5,733 nucleotides of DNA, taken from NCBI GenBank assembly GCA_020048595.1, contig JAIFMH010000341.1, positions 1 to 5,733 on the forward strand. The letters are read 5' to 3'. Shown in pieces: positions 1 to 5,733 of the stretch. A program made the position numbers and the translations under genes. The DNA is from Bacteroidota bacterium (GTDB lineage Bacteria > Bacteroidota > Bacteroidia > Bacteroidales > UBA4417). The notes under the pieces are model-generated. The model was not told the DNA's origin, did not search any database, and saw nothing but the letters and a program-made list of their open reading frames with translations. Each line of letters begins with the position of its first letter. Position 1 is the first letter of the stretch.

Positions 1-291
1 TCAGCCATTTTTACATCCGGCTTGACAAGTGTTGCATTCATTGCTTTACTAGGCTTATCAAACGCTATTATGTGGCCGGCAATTTTTCCGCTTGCCATTG
101 CTGACCTGGGAAAATTCACCAAAGCAGGTTCGGCTCTACTCGTAATGGGTATAGCCGGAGGAGCTCTTATTCCACTGGGATACGGTCAACTTGTTGAATT
201 AATCGGAAATCAGCAAGCATACTGGCTGATGGTTCCGATTTACTTATTTATTTTTTACTTTGCAGTTAAAGGACATAAAATACGCAGTTAA
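1..291 (+). CDS. Sugar MFS transporter, C-terminal fragment (FucP/GluP type)
   Basis: This is the last 96 residues of an inner-membrane sugar permease; the frame is open to the left edge, so the gene starts outside the window. Three hydrophobic stretches are visible, matching the last three helices of a 12-helix major facilitator protein. The first is rich in small residues and contains LSNAIMWPAIFPLAI, the second contains GSALLVMGIAGGALIPL, and the third is AYWLMVPIYLFIFYFAV followed by a basic tail (KGHKIRS). The pattern of a short loop with a TKAGSALLVM-like segment followed by GGALIPL is what I know from the FucP/GluP/NagP group of proton-coupled fucose, glucose or N-acetylglucosamine transporters. 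The substrate cannot be told from this piece. An amino sugar is inferred from the NahK-like kinase downstream and the GH20 enzyme beyond it. Only 23 nt separate it from the next gene, so co-transcription is likely. Confidence 0.85.
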   Translation, partial: SAIFTSGLTSVAFIALLGLSNAIMWPAIFPLAIADLGKFTKAGSALLVMGIAGGALIPLGYGQLVELIGNQQAYWLMVPIYLFIFYFAVKGHKIRS

Positions 292-314
292 CTTTCCATA
301 ATACATAATACGAT

Positions 315-1155
315 ATGAAACCAACATTACTAGTACTCGCTGCCGGAATGGGCAGCCGGTATGGAAGCCTGAAACAGATAGATCCGGTTGGCCCGTCGGG
401 TGAAACAATTATTGATTACTCCATTTACGATGCTATCAGGGCAGGTTTTGGGAAAGTAGTTTTTATCATCCGCAAAAGCTTTGAACAGGATTTCAAGGAT
501 ATATTCATCTCCAAATTACAATCTCATATTCCTGTTGAATATGTTTTTCAGGAAATTGATAAAGTGCCCGAAGGTTTGAAGGTATCACCCGACCGCACAA
601 AACCATGGGGAACAGCACATGCTGTCCTTATGGCAAAAGATGTGATTCATGAACCCTTTGCGGTGATTAACGGCGATGACTTTTACGGCTCGGGAGCTTT
701 TCAAACCATGGCTGATTACCTGAATTCATTAACTCCCGAAACCAAAACACTGCATCGAAGATGAAAACCAGTTTCTTGTATCGGTAACCGAGCGCCACCA
801 TATTCAATACGCTCAGGGAGGTATTGTATTCAAAAATGAAGACGATTCGTTTGTATTTTTAAAGAGTGATGACCTGGTTTCGATGAATTTCTGGGGATTC
901 ACACCGGAATATTTTGAACAAACAGAGCTCATGTTCAGCGATTTCGTAAAAGCAAACTACGATTCTATAAAAGCTGAATTTTACATCCCTTTCGCAATCG
1001 ACAACCTGATCAATAGTAAAAGTGCAAGTGTTAAAGTTCTCCGCAGCGATGCAAAATGGTTTGGCGTTACATACAAAGAAGACAAACCTCTTGTAATCGA
1101 AAAACTGGCTCAACTAATTAAAGCAGGTGTGTATCCTGCAAAACTCTGGAAATAG
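315..1155 (+). pseudogene. Sugar-phosphate nucleotidyltransferase, frameshifted with apparent internal deletion
   Basis: An NTP-transferase-fold enzyme expected to join a sugar 1-phosphate to a nucleotide, probably UTP, in the cytoplasm. The first frame (315-764, 149 aa) has the nucleotide-binding loop LAAGMGSRYG at residues 8-17 with Lys20, and the metal-binding INGDDFYG segment with Asp121/Asp122. It runs into a stop right after TPETKTLHRR. The rest of the protein continues in the +1 frame, open from 733 (HCIEDENQFLVSVTER, then VSMNFWGFTPEYF, EFYIPFAIDNLI, KWFGVTYKED) to the TAG at 1153. Joined, the two parts give about 279 residues. From memory, Bacteroidetes homologues have about 300, with a block like GYxLxxTLSxxGxVxRG just before the CxxDENxFL segment; that block is absent here. 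The best reading is a deletion of about 20-25 codons that is not a multiple of three, at about 750-770. It could be a real mutation or a sequence error. Its 4-nt gap to the kinase indicates an operon. Confidence 0.8.
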
Positions 1156-1159
1156 CATT

Positions 1160-2254
1160 ATGGAACGTAATATTAAGGAAATCTTTTCCCATTTCAAAGT
1201 TAAAGGCGAATGTGTAGAATTTGAAAAAAATACTACCGGACATATTAATGAATCTTACTTTATTAACACTAAATCACCGGATCATCCCGGGTATTTCCTG
1301 CAATGGATAAATAACAACATATTTAAAAATGTTGAAGGCCTGATGGATAACATCTGCGCAGTCACAGGTCATCTGGCCGCTAAACTGGCTGATAATAAAG
1401 ATCTGGATTTTAAAGTACTGGAAGTTATTCCATGTATTGATGGCCGAAATTATTACCTTGATTCTCAAAAGCAGTACTGGCGCCTTTATACCTTTATTGA
1501 TAATGCACATGGATACAATGTGGTTGAAAATGCCGAAATAGCTTATGAAGGAGGGAAAGCATTCGGTCTTTTCATGTCGCTGCTTGCTGATTTACCCGCC
1601 GATGGACTTACTGAAACCATTCCTGATTTCCACAACCTGGAGAAACGACTTGACACTTTCGATAAATCTGTGAAAGCCGACAAAGCAGACCGGGTAAAGG
1701 AAGTTGCCGGCGAACTTGAATTTGTAAAAAAGAGAACTGAGCAAATGCTAACCATTCCGGCACTTATCAAATCAGGGCAGCTGCCGAAACGTATAACGCA
1801 TAACGACACCAAATTTAATAACATATTGTTCGATAGTTCCGATCATGCCTCATGCATTGTGGATCTGGACACTGTGATGCCAGGCAGTATTCTGTTCGAT
1901 TTTGGCGATTCGATACGAACCGGAGCCAATACAGCTGATGAAGATGAGAAAGATTTGTCGAAAGTTGATATTAACCTGCCAATATATGAAGCATACACCC
2001 AAGGATTTATTAAATCCACAAAGCATACATTAACAGCTGCTGAAATTGATAATCTGGCTTTTTCAGCCAGATTTATGACTTTCATTATCGGCATCAGGTT
2101 TCTCACAGATTTTATTGATGGAGATACTTATTTCCGCACTTCGTATCCTGACCACAACCTGGTTAGAGCGAAAGTTCAGTTTCAACTGGTAGAAGCAATG
2201 GAAAAAAATGCTGATAAGATGCAGGAGATTGTACTGCATGCACTTGAGAAATAA
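1160..2254 (+). CDS. APH-fold sugar kinase, N-acetylhexosamine 1-kinase (NahK)-like
   Basis: A 364-residue cytoplasmic kinase of the aminoglycoside phosphotransferase fold, close in length to bifidobacterial NahK (about 360). Visible motifs are the N-terminal nucleotide-binding turn NTTGHINESYF (residues 24-34), the family segment FLQWINNNIFKN (46-57), the catalytic loop HNDTKFNN (214-221, with Asp216 as the likely catalytic base), and the metal-binding DLDTVMPG (Asp235, Asp237), followed by FDFGDSIRTGAN (246-257). Family knowledge: NahK phosphorylates GlcNAc or GalNAc at C1 using ATP. Older Bacteroidetes annotations often call such proteins mucin-desulfating sulfatase (mdsC), although no sulfatase motif is present. 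The ATG at 1160 was chosen because it lies 4 nt after the preceding stop and gives the family length; a GTG at 1127 would overlap the upstream gene. No clear Shine-Dalgarno sequence is present, which is normal for the phylum. Kinase fold is near certain; N-acetylhexosamine as the substrate is inferred from similarity and neighbours. Confidence 0.87.
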   Translation: MERNIKEIFSHFKVKGECVEFEKNTTGHINESYFINTKSPDHPGYFLQWINNNIFKNVEGLMDNICAVTGHLAAKLADNKDLDFKVLEVIPCIDGRNYYLDSQKQYWRLYTFIDNAHGYNVVENAEIAYEGGKAFGLFMSLLADLPADGLTETIPDFHNLEKRLDTFDKSVKADKADRVKEVAGELEFVKKRTEQMLTIPALIKSGQLPKRITHNDTKFNNILFDSSDHASCIVDLDTVMPGSILFDFGDSIRTGANTADEDEKDLSKVDINLPIYEAYTQGFIKSTKHTLTAAEIDNLAFSARFMTFIIGIRFLTDFIDGDTYFRTSYPDHNLVRAKVQFQLVEAMEKNADKMQEIVLHALEK

Positions 2255-2257
2255 GGT

Positions 2258-2391
2258 GTTTAATAAGTTTATAAGTATTGATTCATAGGTTTAGAAATAA
2301 GTTAAAATACATTTAATTTTAATTTGCTTTAATCCTTCAGCTAAATTTTAAAAGTACTTGTATAAAGGTTTAATACGTTTATATAAGTACT
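2258..2391 (+). repeat. Imperfect direct repeat pair (2258-2279 and 2368-2391)
   Basis: The copy at 2258-2279 (gtttaataagtttat, then aagtatt) recurs at 2368-2391 (gtttaatacgtttat, then at, then aagtact). They differ by two substitutions and a 2-nt insertion, and their starts lie 110 bp apart. The second copy supplies the right arm and part of the loop of the stem-loop at 2350-2394. The sequence is low in complexity, so chance similarity is possible; a duplicated regulatory site is the other reading. Confidence 0.45.
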
Positions 2392-2394
2392 TTT
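2350..2394 (+). terminator. 17-bp stem-loop, possible terminator of the sugar operon
   Basis: The arms aaaagtacttgtataaa (2350-2366) and tttatataagtactttt (2378-2394) pair over 17 positions, with a single G-U in RNA and an 11-nt loop (2367-2377). It lies 95 nt after the kinase stop, opens with an A-run and closes with four Ts, so it could end transcription of the transporter-nucleotidyltransferase-kinase operon and work in both directions. Against a standard terminator, the stem is very AT-rich and the T-run is inside the stem rather than after it. Each arm contains the 8-bp palindrome AAGTACTT (2352-2359 and 2385-2392), so protein binding as DNA is an alternative role. Confidence 0.45.
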
Positions 2395-2465
2395 CGTTTA
2401 AAGTCCAAAGAAGTTTTCTTCCGCCTGAAGAGCGTAAACTTACTATTTTATTTATCTCTATGTTT

Positions 2466-2473
2466 TATCTTTG
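2466..2473 (+). promoter_or_regulatory. Bacteroidetes-type -7 promoter box (TATCTTTG)
   Basis: TATCTTTG fits the TAnnTTTG consensus of the Bacteroidetes primary sigma factor at all fixed positions. It lies about 100 nt before the GH20 start codon, in the right orientation. No clean TTTG -33 element appears at the expected distance; the region around 2438-2446 (acttactat) is only a weak match. Transcription would start near 2480, leaving a leader of roughly 95 nt. Confidence 0.55.
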
Positions 2474-2576
2474 CGTATTCTGAATTTAATAAATACTGAT
2501 TATCACCTGGTATTTGTAGTTAAAACAGCAGAAAATAATCCCATTGCATTTCGTTAAACCGATCAAAACCACAACG

Positions 2577-4886
2577 ATGAAATTCTCAGTCAGACTTTTA
2601 ATTTTTACCATAATAATACTGGCTTTTAATGGCAACCTGACAGCCGGTTCAATAAATATTGTTCCTGTTCCCATGCAGGTTATTGAAGGAAAAGGTATTT
2701 TCACCATCCAAAGCAGTACAATAATACTGATTGATGAAACCAACGGAACCATGGAAATGGCTGGTTTACTGTCTGATAAGATACGGCTTTCATCCGGACT
2801 CAGTATTGAAATACGATCTTATAATGCAGCCTTCCCCAAAAACAATGCTATAGTTTTTACTACACTAGGGGCGGATGTATCATTAGGAAAAGAAGGGTAT
2901 ACAATCGATATTTCAGAAACACAGGTTTTTGTTAAGTCTACTACAGCAGCCGGATTTTTCTATGGTCTTCAATCTTTGCTTCAGCTTTTACCTGCTGATA
3001 TCGAGAAAACACAATCGGGGCTGAAATCATTTTCAATCCCTGTTGTAAATATCAGAGATAAGCCACGTTTTGGGTATCGCGGCATGCACCTGGATGTAGG
3101 CAGACATATGTTTCCTGTGGAATTTATCAAAAAGTACATCGATCTGATGGCTATGTATAAAATAAATACATTCCACTGGCATTTAACCGAAGACCAGGGA
3201 TGGCGGATCGAGATAAAAAAATATCCTAAACTAACGCAAATCGGATCAATCCGGAAAGGCACCCAGATAAGCAAAACAGATGAAATAGATTCTATCCCCT
3301 ATTCCGGATTTTACACTCAGGCCCAGGCAAGTGAAATTGTTGCTTACGCTGCATCAAAATACATTACAGTAATTCCCGAAATTGAAATGCCAGGGCATTC
3401 GGTGGCAGCTTTAACGGCATATCCGTCATTGGCTTGTACCAGCGGCCCTTTTGAAGTGCGGACTCACTGGGGAGTAGCTGATGATATATGCTGCGCAGGA
3501 AACGATTCTGTATTTACTTTTTACCAGGATGTTCTGACCGAAATTATGGATATTTTTCCATCGATGTATATTCATATAGGCGGCGACGAAGCCCCAAAAG
3601 TTCGTTGGAAAAACTGCCCGAAATGCCAGACCCGTATAAAAACAGAAGGATTGAAAGATGAAGATGAACTGCAAAGTTATTTTATCAGGCGCATTGAAAA
3701 ATTCCTTGTTTCGAAAAACCGCAGGCTTATAGGCTGGGACGAAATACTCGAAGGTGGACTTCCACCTGAAGCAACTGTAATGGCATGGCGCGGAATTCAG
3801 GCTGGCATTGATGCCGCAACCCAGGGTCACGATGCTATTATGACACCTGTTGATTATTGCTATTTCGATTACTACCAGGGCGATCCGGCTACTGAACCTG
3901 AAGCAGCCGGCGGATACCTCACACTTAAAACTGTGTACTCCTATAATCCTTTACCTCCAGTGCTCACTCCGGAACAAACCACTCATATTATTGGCGTTCA
4001 GGGCAACGTATGGACTGAATTCATTAAAACGCCTGAATATGTTGAGTACATGGCATTTCCGCGGGCAATTGCATTGGCCGAAATTGCCTGGTCGCAACAG
4101 CATCTCCGTAATTGGGACGACTTTATCACACGTATGGATAACCAATTTCAACGGCTGGATAATTTAGGTGTAAAATACAGCAAAGGTTCATCAACTGTTG
4201 ATTTTACCACCCAAAGGGATAAAAACCGCAACTTTGTTGTTTTATCAAGCGAAACTAAAGGGGAAATCCGCTATACGACAGATAGCAGCGATCCTGTCAG
4301 TAGTTCAAAACTTTATACTGAACCTTTCGAACTCACTAAATCAGCTGTTGTAAAAGCAGTACTTTTCAGAAAAGGTAAAATTGCAGGCACTATAAAACAG
4401 CGTGAAATAACAGTGAATAAAGCTTCAGGGAAACCGGTTACCATTATCAAACCTTATTCCTTTAAATATCCCGGAACCGGAGAACAAGCAATGACCGACG
4501 GATTGACAGGCACAAACTCCTATAAAACAGGATGGCAGGGTTACGAAGGAACGGATATGGAATTTACGGTTGATCTGCTTCAGCCGACAAAGATCATATC
4601 CATTAAACTAAATTTCGTAAAGAATCCGGAGGACTGGGTTCTGTTCCCGACTGAAGTTGTTTTTTCAACTTCAATGGATGGAAAAAACTGGAAAGATCAT
4701 ACCCCCACAAAGTTTGATGCACTCTCGCCATCGGAACAAGAAGTAAAAACAGCCGCAATAAACATCTCAGAGCTGGATATAAGATATATTAAAGTATCTG
4801 CCAACAGCCCAAAAGTACTTCCCGAATGGCATGAATACAGAGGACAGCCCTGCTGGATTTTTGCTGACGAATTAGTTGTGGAATAA
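2577..4886 (+). CDS. Exported GH20 beta-N-acetylhexosaminidase with C-terminal accessory domains
   Basis: A 769-residue exo-beta-N-acetylhexosaminidase that removes terminal beta-GlcNAc or beta-GalNAc from glycans, outside the cytoplasm. A signal peptide (Lys2, Arg6, then hydrophobic LLIFTIIILAF) ends near Ala23; there is no lipobox cysteine, so it is probably periplasmic or secreted, not a lipoprotein. Domains in order: GH20 N-terminal domain (about 25-155); catalytic barrel (about 163-520) with Arg168 in RGMHLDVGR, HWHLTEDQGW (200-209), PEIEMPGH, the catalytic pair Asp337-Glu338 in HIGGDEAP, GWDE (386-389), Tyr429 and GNVWTE (476-481); a chitobiase C-terminal-like beta domain (about 547-615, with IRYTTDSSDP); and an F5/8 type C, CBM32-like domain (about 620-769). 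In GH20 the Asp positions the substrate acetamido group and the Glu is the acid/base. The ATG at 2577 is preferred over 2544 because the signal peptide then begins at once. It has its own likely promoter and ends in tandem stops (TAA TAG). No T9SS tail is present. Confidence 0.95.
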   Translation: MKFSVRLLIFTIIILAFNGNLTAGSINIVPVPMQVIEGKGIFTIQSSTIILIDETNGTMEMAGLLSDKIRLSSGLSIEIRSYNAAFPKNNAIVFTTLGADVSLGKEGYTIDISETQVFVKSTTAAGFFYGLQSLLQLLPADIEKTQSGLKSFSIPVVNIRDKPRFGYRGMHLDVGRHMFPVEFIKKYIDLMAMYKINTFHWHLTEDQGWRIEIKKYPKLTQIGSIRKGTQISKTDEIDSIPYSGFYTQAQASEIVAYAASKYITVIPEIEMPGHSVAALTAYPSLACTSGPFEVRTHWGVADDICCAGNDSVFTFYQDVLTEIMDIFPSMYIHIGGDEAPKVRWKNCPKCQTRIKTEGLKDEDELQSYFIRRIEKFLVSKNRRLIGWDEILEGGLPPEATVMAWRGIQAGIDAATQGHDAIMTPVDYCYFDYYQGDPATEPEAAGGYLTLKTVYSYNPLPPVLTPEQTTHIIGVQGNVWTEFIKTPEYVEYMAFPRAIALAEIAWSQQHLRNWDDFITRMDNQFQRLDNLGVKYSKGSSTVDFTTQRDKNRNFVVLSSETKGEIRYTTDSSDPVSSSKLYTEPFELTKSAVVKAVLFRKGKIAGTIKQREITVNKASGKPVTIIKPYSFKYPGTGEQAMTDGLTGTNSYKTGWQGYEGTDMEFTVDLLQPTKIISIKLNFVKNPEDWVLFPTEVVFSTSMDGKNWKDHTPTKFDALSPSEQEVKTAAINISELDIRYIKVSANSPKVLPEWHEYRGQPCWIFADELVVE

Positions 4887-4922
4887 TAGAGTCCTGCTTT
4901 ACTGTTAATTTGCTCAATGGCA

Positions 4923-4952
4923 TTTACTGACAGACAGTAAACCTTCATTTTT
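4923..4952 (+). terminator. Small hairpin with T-run after the GH20 gene
   Basis: tttactg (4923-4929) and cagtaaa (4935-4941) form a perfect 7-bp stem with a 5-nt loop (acaga), 36 nt after the GH20 stop. Five Ts follow at 4948-4952, six bases past the stem. This is a weak but plausible intrinsic terminator for the + strand, and it lies between two convergent genes. Read from the other strand, the hairpin is not followed by a T-run, so termination of the - strand gene is less well supported. Confidence 0.4.
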
Positions 4953-5007
4953 CACTTAAAACAATATCCGTTAAAGCCATTTAATAATTTGATTTTTAAT
5001 GAGTTAA

Positions 5008-5733
5008 TCAATATTCTATAATAATTTTACCTGACTCTAAAATTTTACTGCCACTCTTAACCTGGTAGAAGTAAACTCCTTTTTGATTTTTACTCAGATC
5101 TATTTCGGCTTTGTCAGAATTCAGAATTGTTGAATAAATTCGTTTACCAAGAAGATCTGTCACATCAAATGAATACGTTTTACTATCAGATTCAACAGTA
5201 AAAATTCCAGGTCCCGGATTTGGAAAAATTTTTGCAAATGACTTATTTTCCGGCAGCTCTTTAAGACCAACACTAATGGCAGTATTAGGAATACACAATC
5301 CTGTTATTTCAGCGCCACCCTGGAATGTCCCTACCAATACTGAAGCTCCTGTAGCCGGATCAACAGTCCGGAATTCGCCGGAAGAAGTGTTGCTGTTATA
5401 AGCTGCCATGTAAAGGATGCCGGTATTCAGGTCAAATTCCATATCCTGCTCATAATTGGCATCAATTCCGATAGAACCTAAAGCTGTATATGCACCGGTT
5501 GATTTATTGATCTTGTAGAGGTAATCATAAAATATTCCAACCGAATAAAGATTCCCGGCAGCATCGCAGGCAAGATTTATCAGAACGTCAGTACCACATT
5601 GACCTATAAGTGTTGTGGTTCCGTTGATTGTATTAATACTATACAACGAAGAAGCAAAACCATCCCAACTAATACCAAACATTGTATTGCTTGTGTAATC
5701 GAACGTAATACCTAACAAAGGCATATTTGTTGC
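5008..5733 (-). CDS. Secreted propeller-like repeat protein with T9SS type A sorting domain, C-terminal fragment
   Basis: This is the last 241 residues of a larger protein; the frame is open to the right edge, and the methionine codon at 5722-5724 is internal (preceded by Ala-Thr-Asn). The visible part has three repeats of about 40 residues resembling beta-propeller blades, then a linker (CIPNTAISVGLKELPENKS). It ends in a roughly 75-residue T9SS C-terminal domain with the signature IFPNPGPGIFTV, the middle FDVTDLLGKRIY, then IDLSKNQKGVYFYQVKSG and a closing KIIIEY. Family knowledge: such tails direct proteins through the outer membrane by the Por/Gld secretion system, after which they are released or anchored at the surface. 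The tail also implies an N-terminal signal peptide, outside the window. The rest of the protein is unseen, so its role (adhesin, binding protein or enzyme) cannot be stated. It is convergent with the GH20 gene and probably independent of it. Confidence 0.85.
   Translation of the reverse strand, partial: ATNMPLLGITFDYTSNTMFGISWDGFASSLYSINTINGTTTLIGQCGTDVLINLACDAAGNLYSVGIFYDYLYKINKSTGAYTALGSIGIDANYEQDMEFDLNTGILYMAAYNSNTSSGEFRTVDPATGASVLVGTFQGGAEITGLCIPNTAISVGLKELPENKSFAKIFPNPGPGIFTVESDSKTYSFDVTDLLGKRIYSTILNSDKAEIDLSKNQKGVYFYQVKSGSKILESGKIIIEY
5329..5709 (-). repeat. Three blade-like protein repeats in the T9SS protein
   Basis: Three units can be aligned by eye at 5602-5709, 5476-5577 and 5329-5445. 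Each starts with an Asp-containing strand and a turn (FDYTSNTMF, CDAAGNLY, FDLNTGILY) and ends with a second strand pair of the form LYSINTINGTTTLIG, LYKINKSTGAYTALG, FRTVDPATGASVLVG. A common pattern is [LF]-x-x-[IV]-[ND]-x-x-x-G, then four residues, then a hydrophobic residue followed by one residue and Gly. Spacing of the second element is 42 and 49 residues. More units probably lie beyond the right edge, as a propeller needs more than three blades. Confidence 0.6.

Larger units (their letters stand above)
2255..2576. other. AT-rich intergenic region between kinase and GH20 gene
   Basis: This 322-bp stretch has no convincing gene; the only overlapping reading frame is antisense to the start of the GH20 gene and has no recognisable content. 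It is strongly AT-rich. It holds an imperfect direct repeat (2258-2279 and 2368-2391), a long stem-loop (2350-2394), a smaller possible hairpin with arms tcttc/gaaga (2417-2421 and 2427-2431), and a Bacteroidetes -7-like box at 2466-2473. The layout suggests the operon ends in the first half and a separate promoter drives the GH20 gene from the second half. No riboswitch or structured RNA was recognised. Confidence 0.7.

Noticed and set aside
22..291. TTG at 22 as the start of an 89-residue membrane protein
   Set aside because: The frame is open to the left edge and the sequence begins inside a transporter helix; this is a truncated gene, not a small one.
735..770. Programmed ribosomal frameshift in the nucleotidyltransferase
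   Set aside because: There is no clear slippery heptamer with a downstream structure, and the conserved block missing at the same place points to a deletion instead.
883..1155. Independent 90-residue gene starting at ATG 883
   Set aside because: The ATG is internal to the conserved VSMNFWGF segment of the nucleotidyltransferase, and the same frame is open and conserved upstream back to about 755.
1127..1159. GTG at 1127 as the kinase start
   Set aside because: It would overlap the end of the upstream gene by 29 bp and add 11 residues not expected in the family; ATG 1160 fits better.
2411..2441. Second intergenic hairpin (aagttt/aaactt with inner tcttc/gaaga)
   Set aside because: The stems are short and interrupted, with no T-run; it is too weak to list as a separate element.
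2544..2576. ATG at 2544 as the GH20 start
   Set aside because: It would put 11 polar residues ahead of a standard signal peptide that begins with MKFSVR at 2577.
2486..2752. 88-residue antisense frame over the GH20 start
   Set aside because: It overlaps the signal peptide region and its hydrophobic look is the mirror of that segment; nothing supports expression.
3426..3830. 134-residue antisense reading frame within the GH20 gene
   Set aside because: It lies opposite the most conserved part of the GH20 barrel, has no recognisable motif and no start context; it is a coding shadow.

Overview
The window looks like chromosomal DNA from a member of the Bacteroidota, probably an environmental or gut Bacteroidia. 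The evidence is an AT-rich sequence, almost no Shine-Dalgarno sites, a Bacteroidetes-type -7 promoter box (TATCTTTG), a FucP/GluP-type sugar transporter, and a protein ending in a type IX secretion (T9SS) sorting domain. Genus and species cannot be read from the sequence.

Layout, left to right. Positions 1-291 are the C-terminal end of a major facilitator sugar transporter. Positions 315-1155 are a sugar-phosphate nucleotidyltransferase whose frame is broken near 750-770, where a conserved internal block also seems to be missing. Positions 1160-2254 are an intact APH-fold sugar kinase resembling N-acetylhexosamine 1-kinase (NahK). These three are tightly packed on the + strand (23 nt and 4 nt gaps) and look like one operon. 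A 322-bp AT-rich intergenic region follows (2255-2576). It holds a long, nearly perfect stem-loop, an imperfect direct repeat and a likely promoter. Positions 2577-4886 are an exported GH20 beta-N-acetylhexosaminidase with two accessory C-terminal domains. After a short convergent spacer with a small hairpin, 5008-5733 (- strand) is the C-terminal end of a secreted, propeller-like repeat protein with a T9SS type A tail, probably unrelated to the sugar genes.

Taken together, the + strand genes suggest a salvage route for N-acetylhexosamines. The GH20 enzyme releases GlcNAc or GalNAc outside the cytoplasm, the transporter imports it, the kinase phosphorylates it at C1, and the nucleotidyltransferase would make the UDP-sugar. 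This parallels the kinase and uridylyltransferase logic of the bifidobacterial lacto-N-biose/galacto-N-biose pathway. The sugar specificity is inferred from context, not shown by the sequence. In this copy the nucleotidyltransferase step appears broken, unless the break is a sequencing or assembly error.

I saw no CRISPR array, tRNA, rRNA, insertion sequence or phage gene. The most notable items are the deleted/frameshifted nucleotidyltransferase inside an otherwise intact operon and the paired AAGTACTT palindromes in the intergenic stem-loop. I found nothing that I can defend as an entirely new system.
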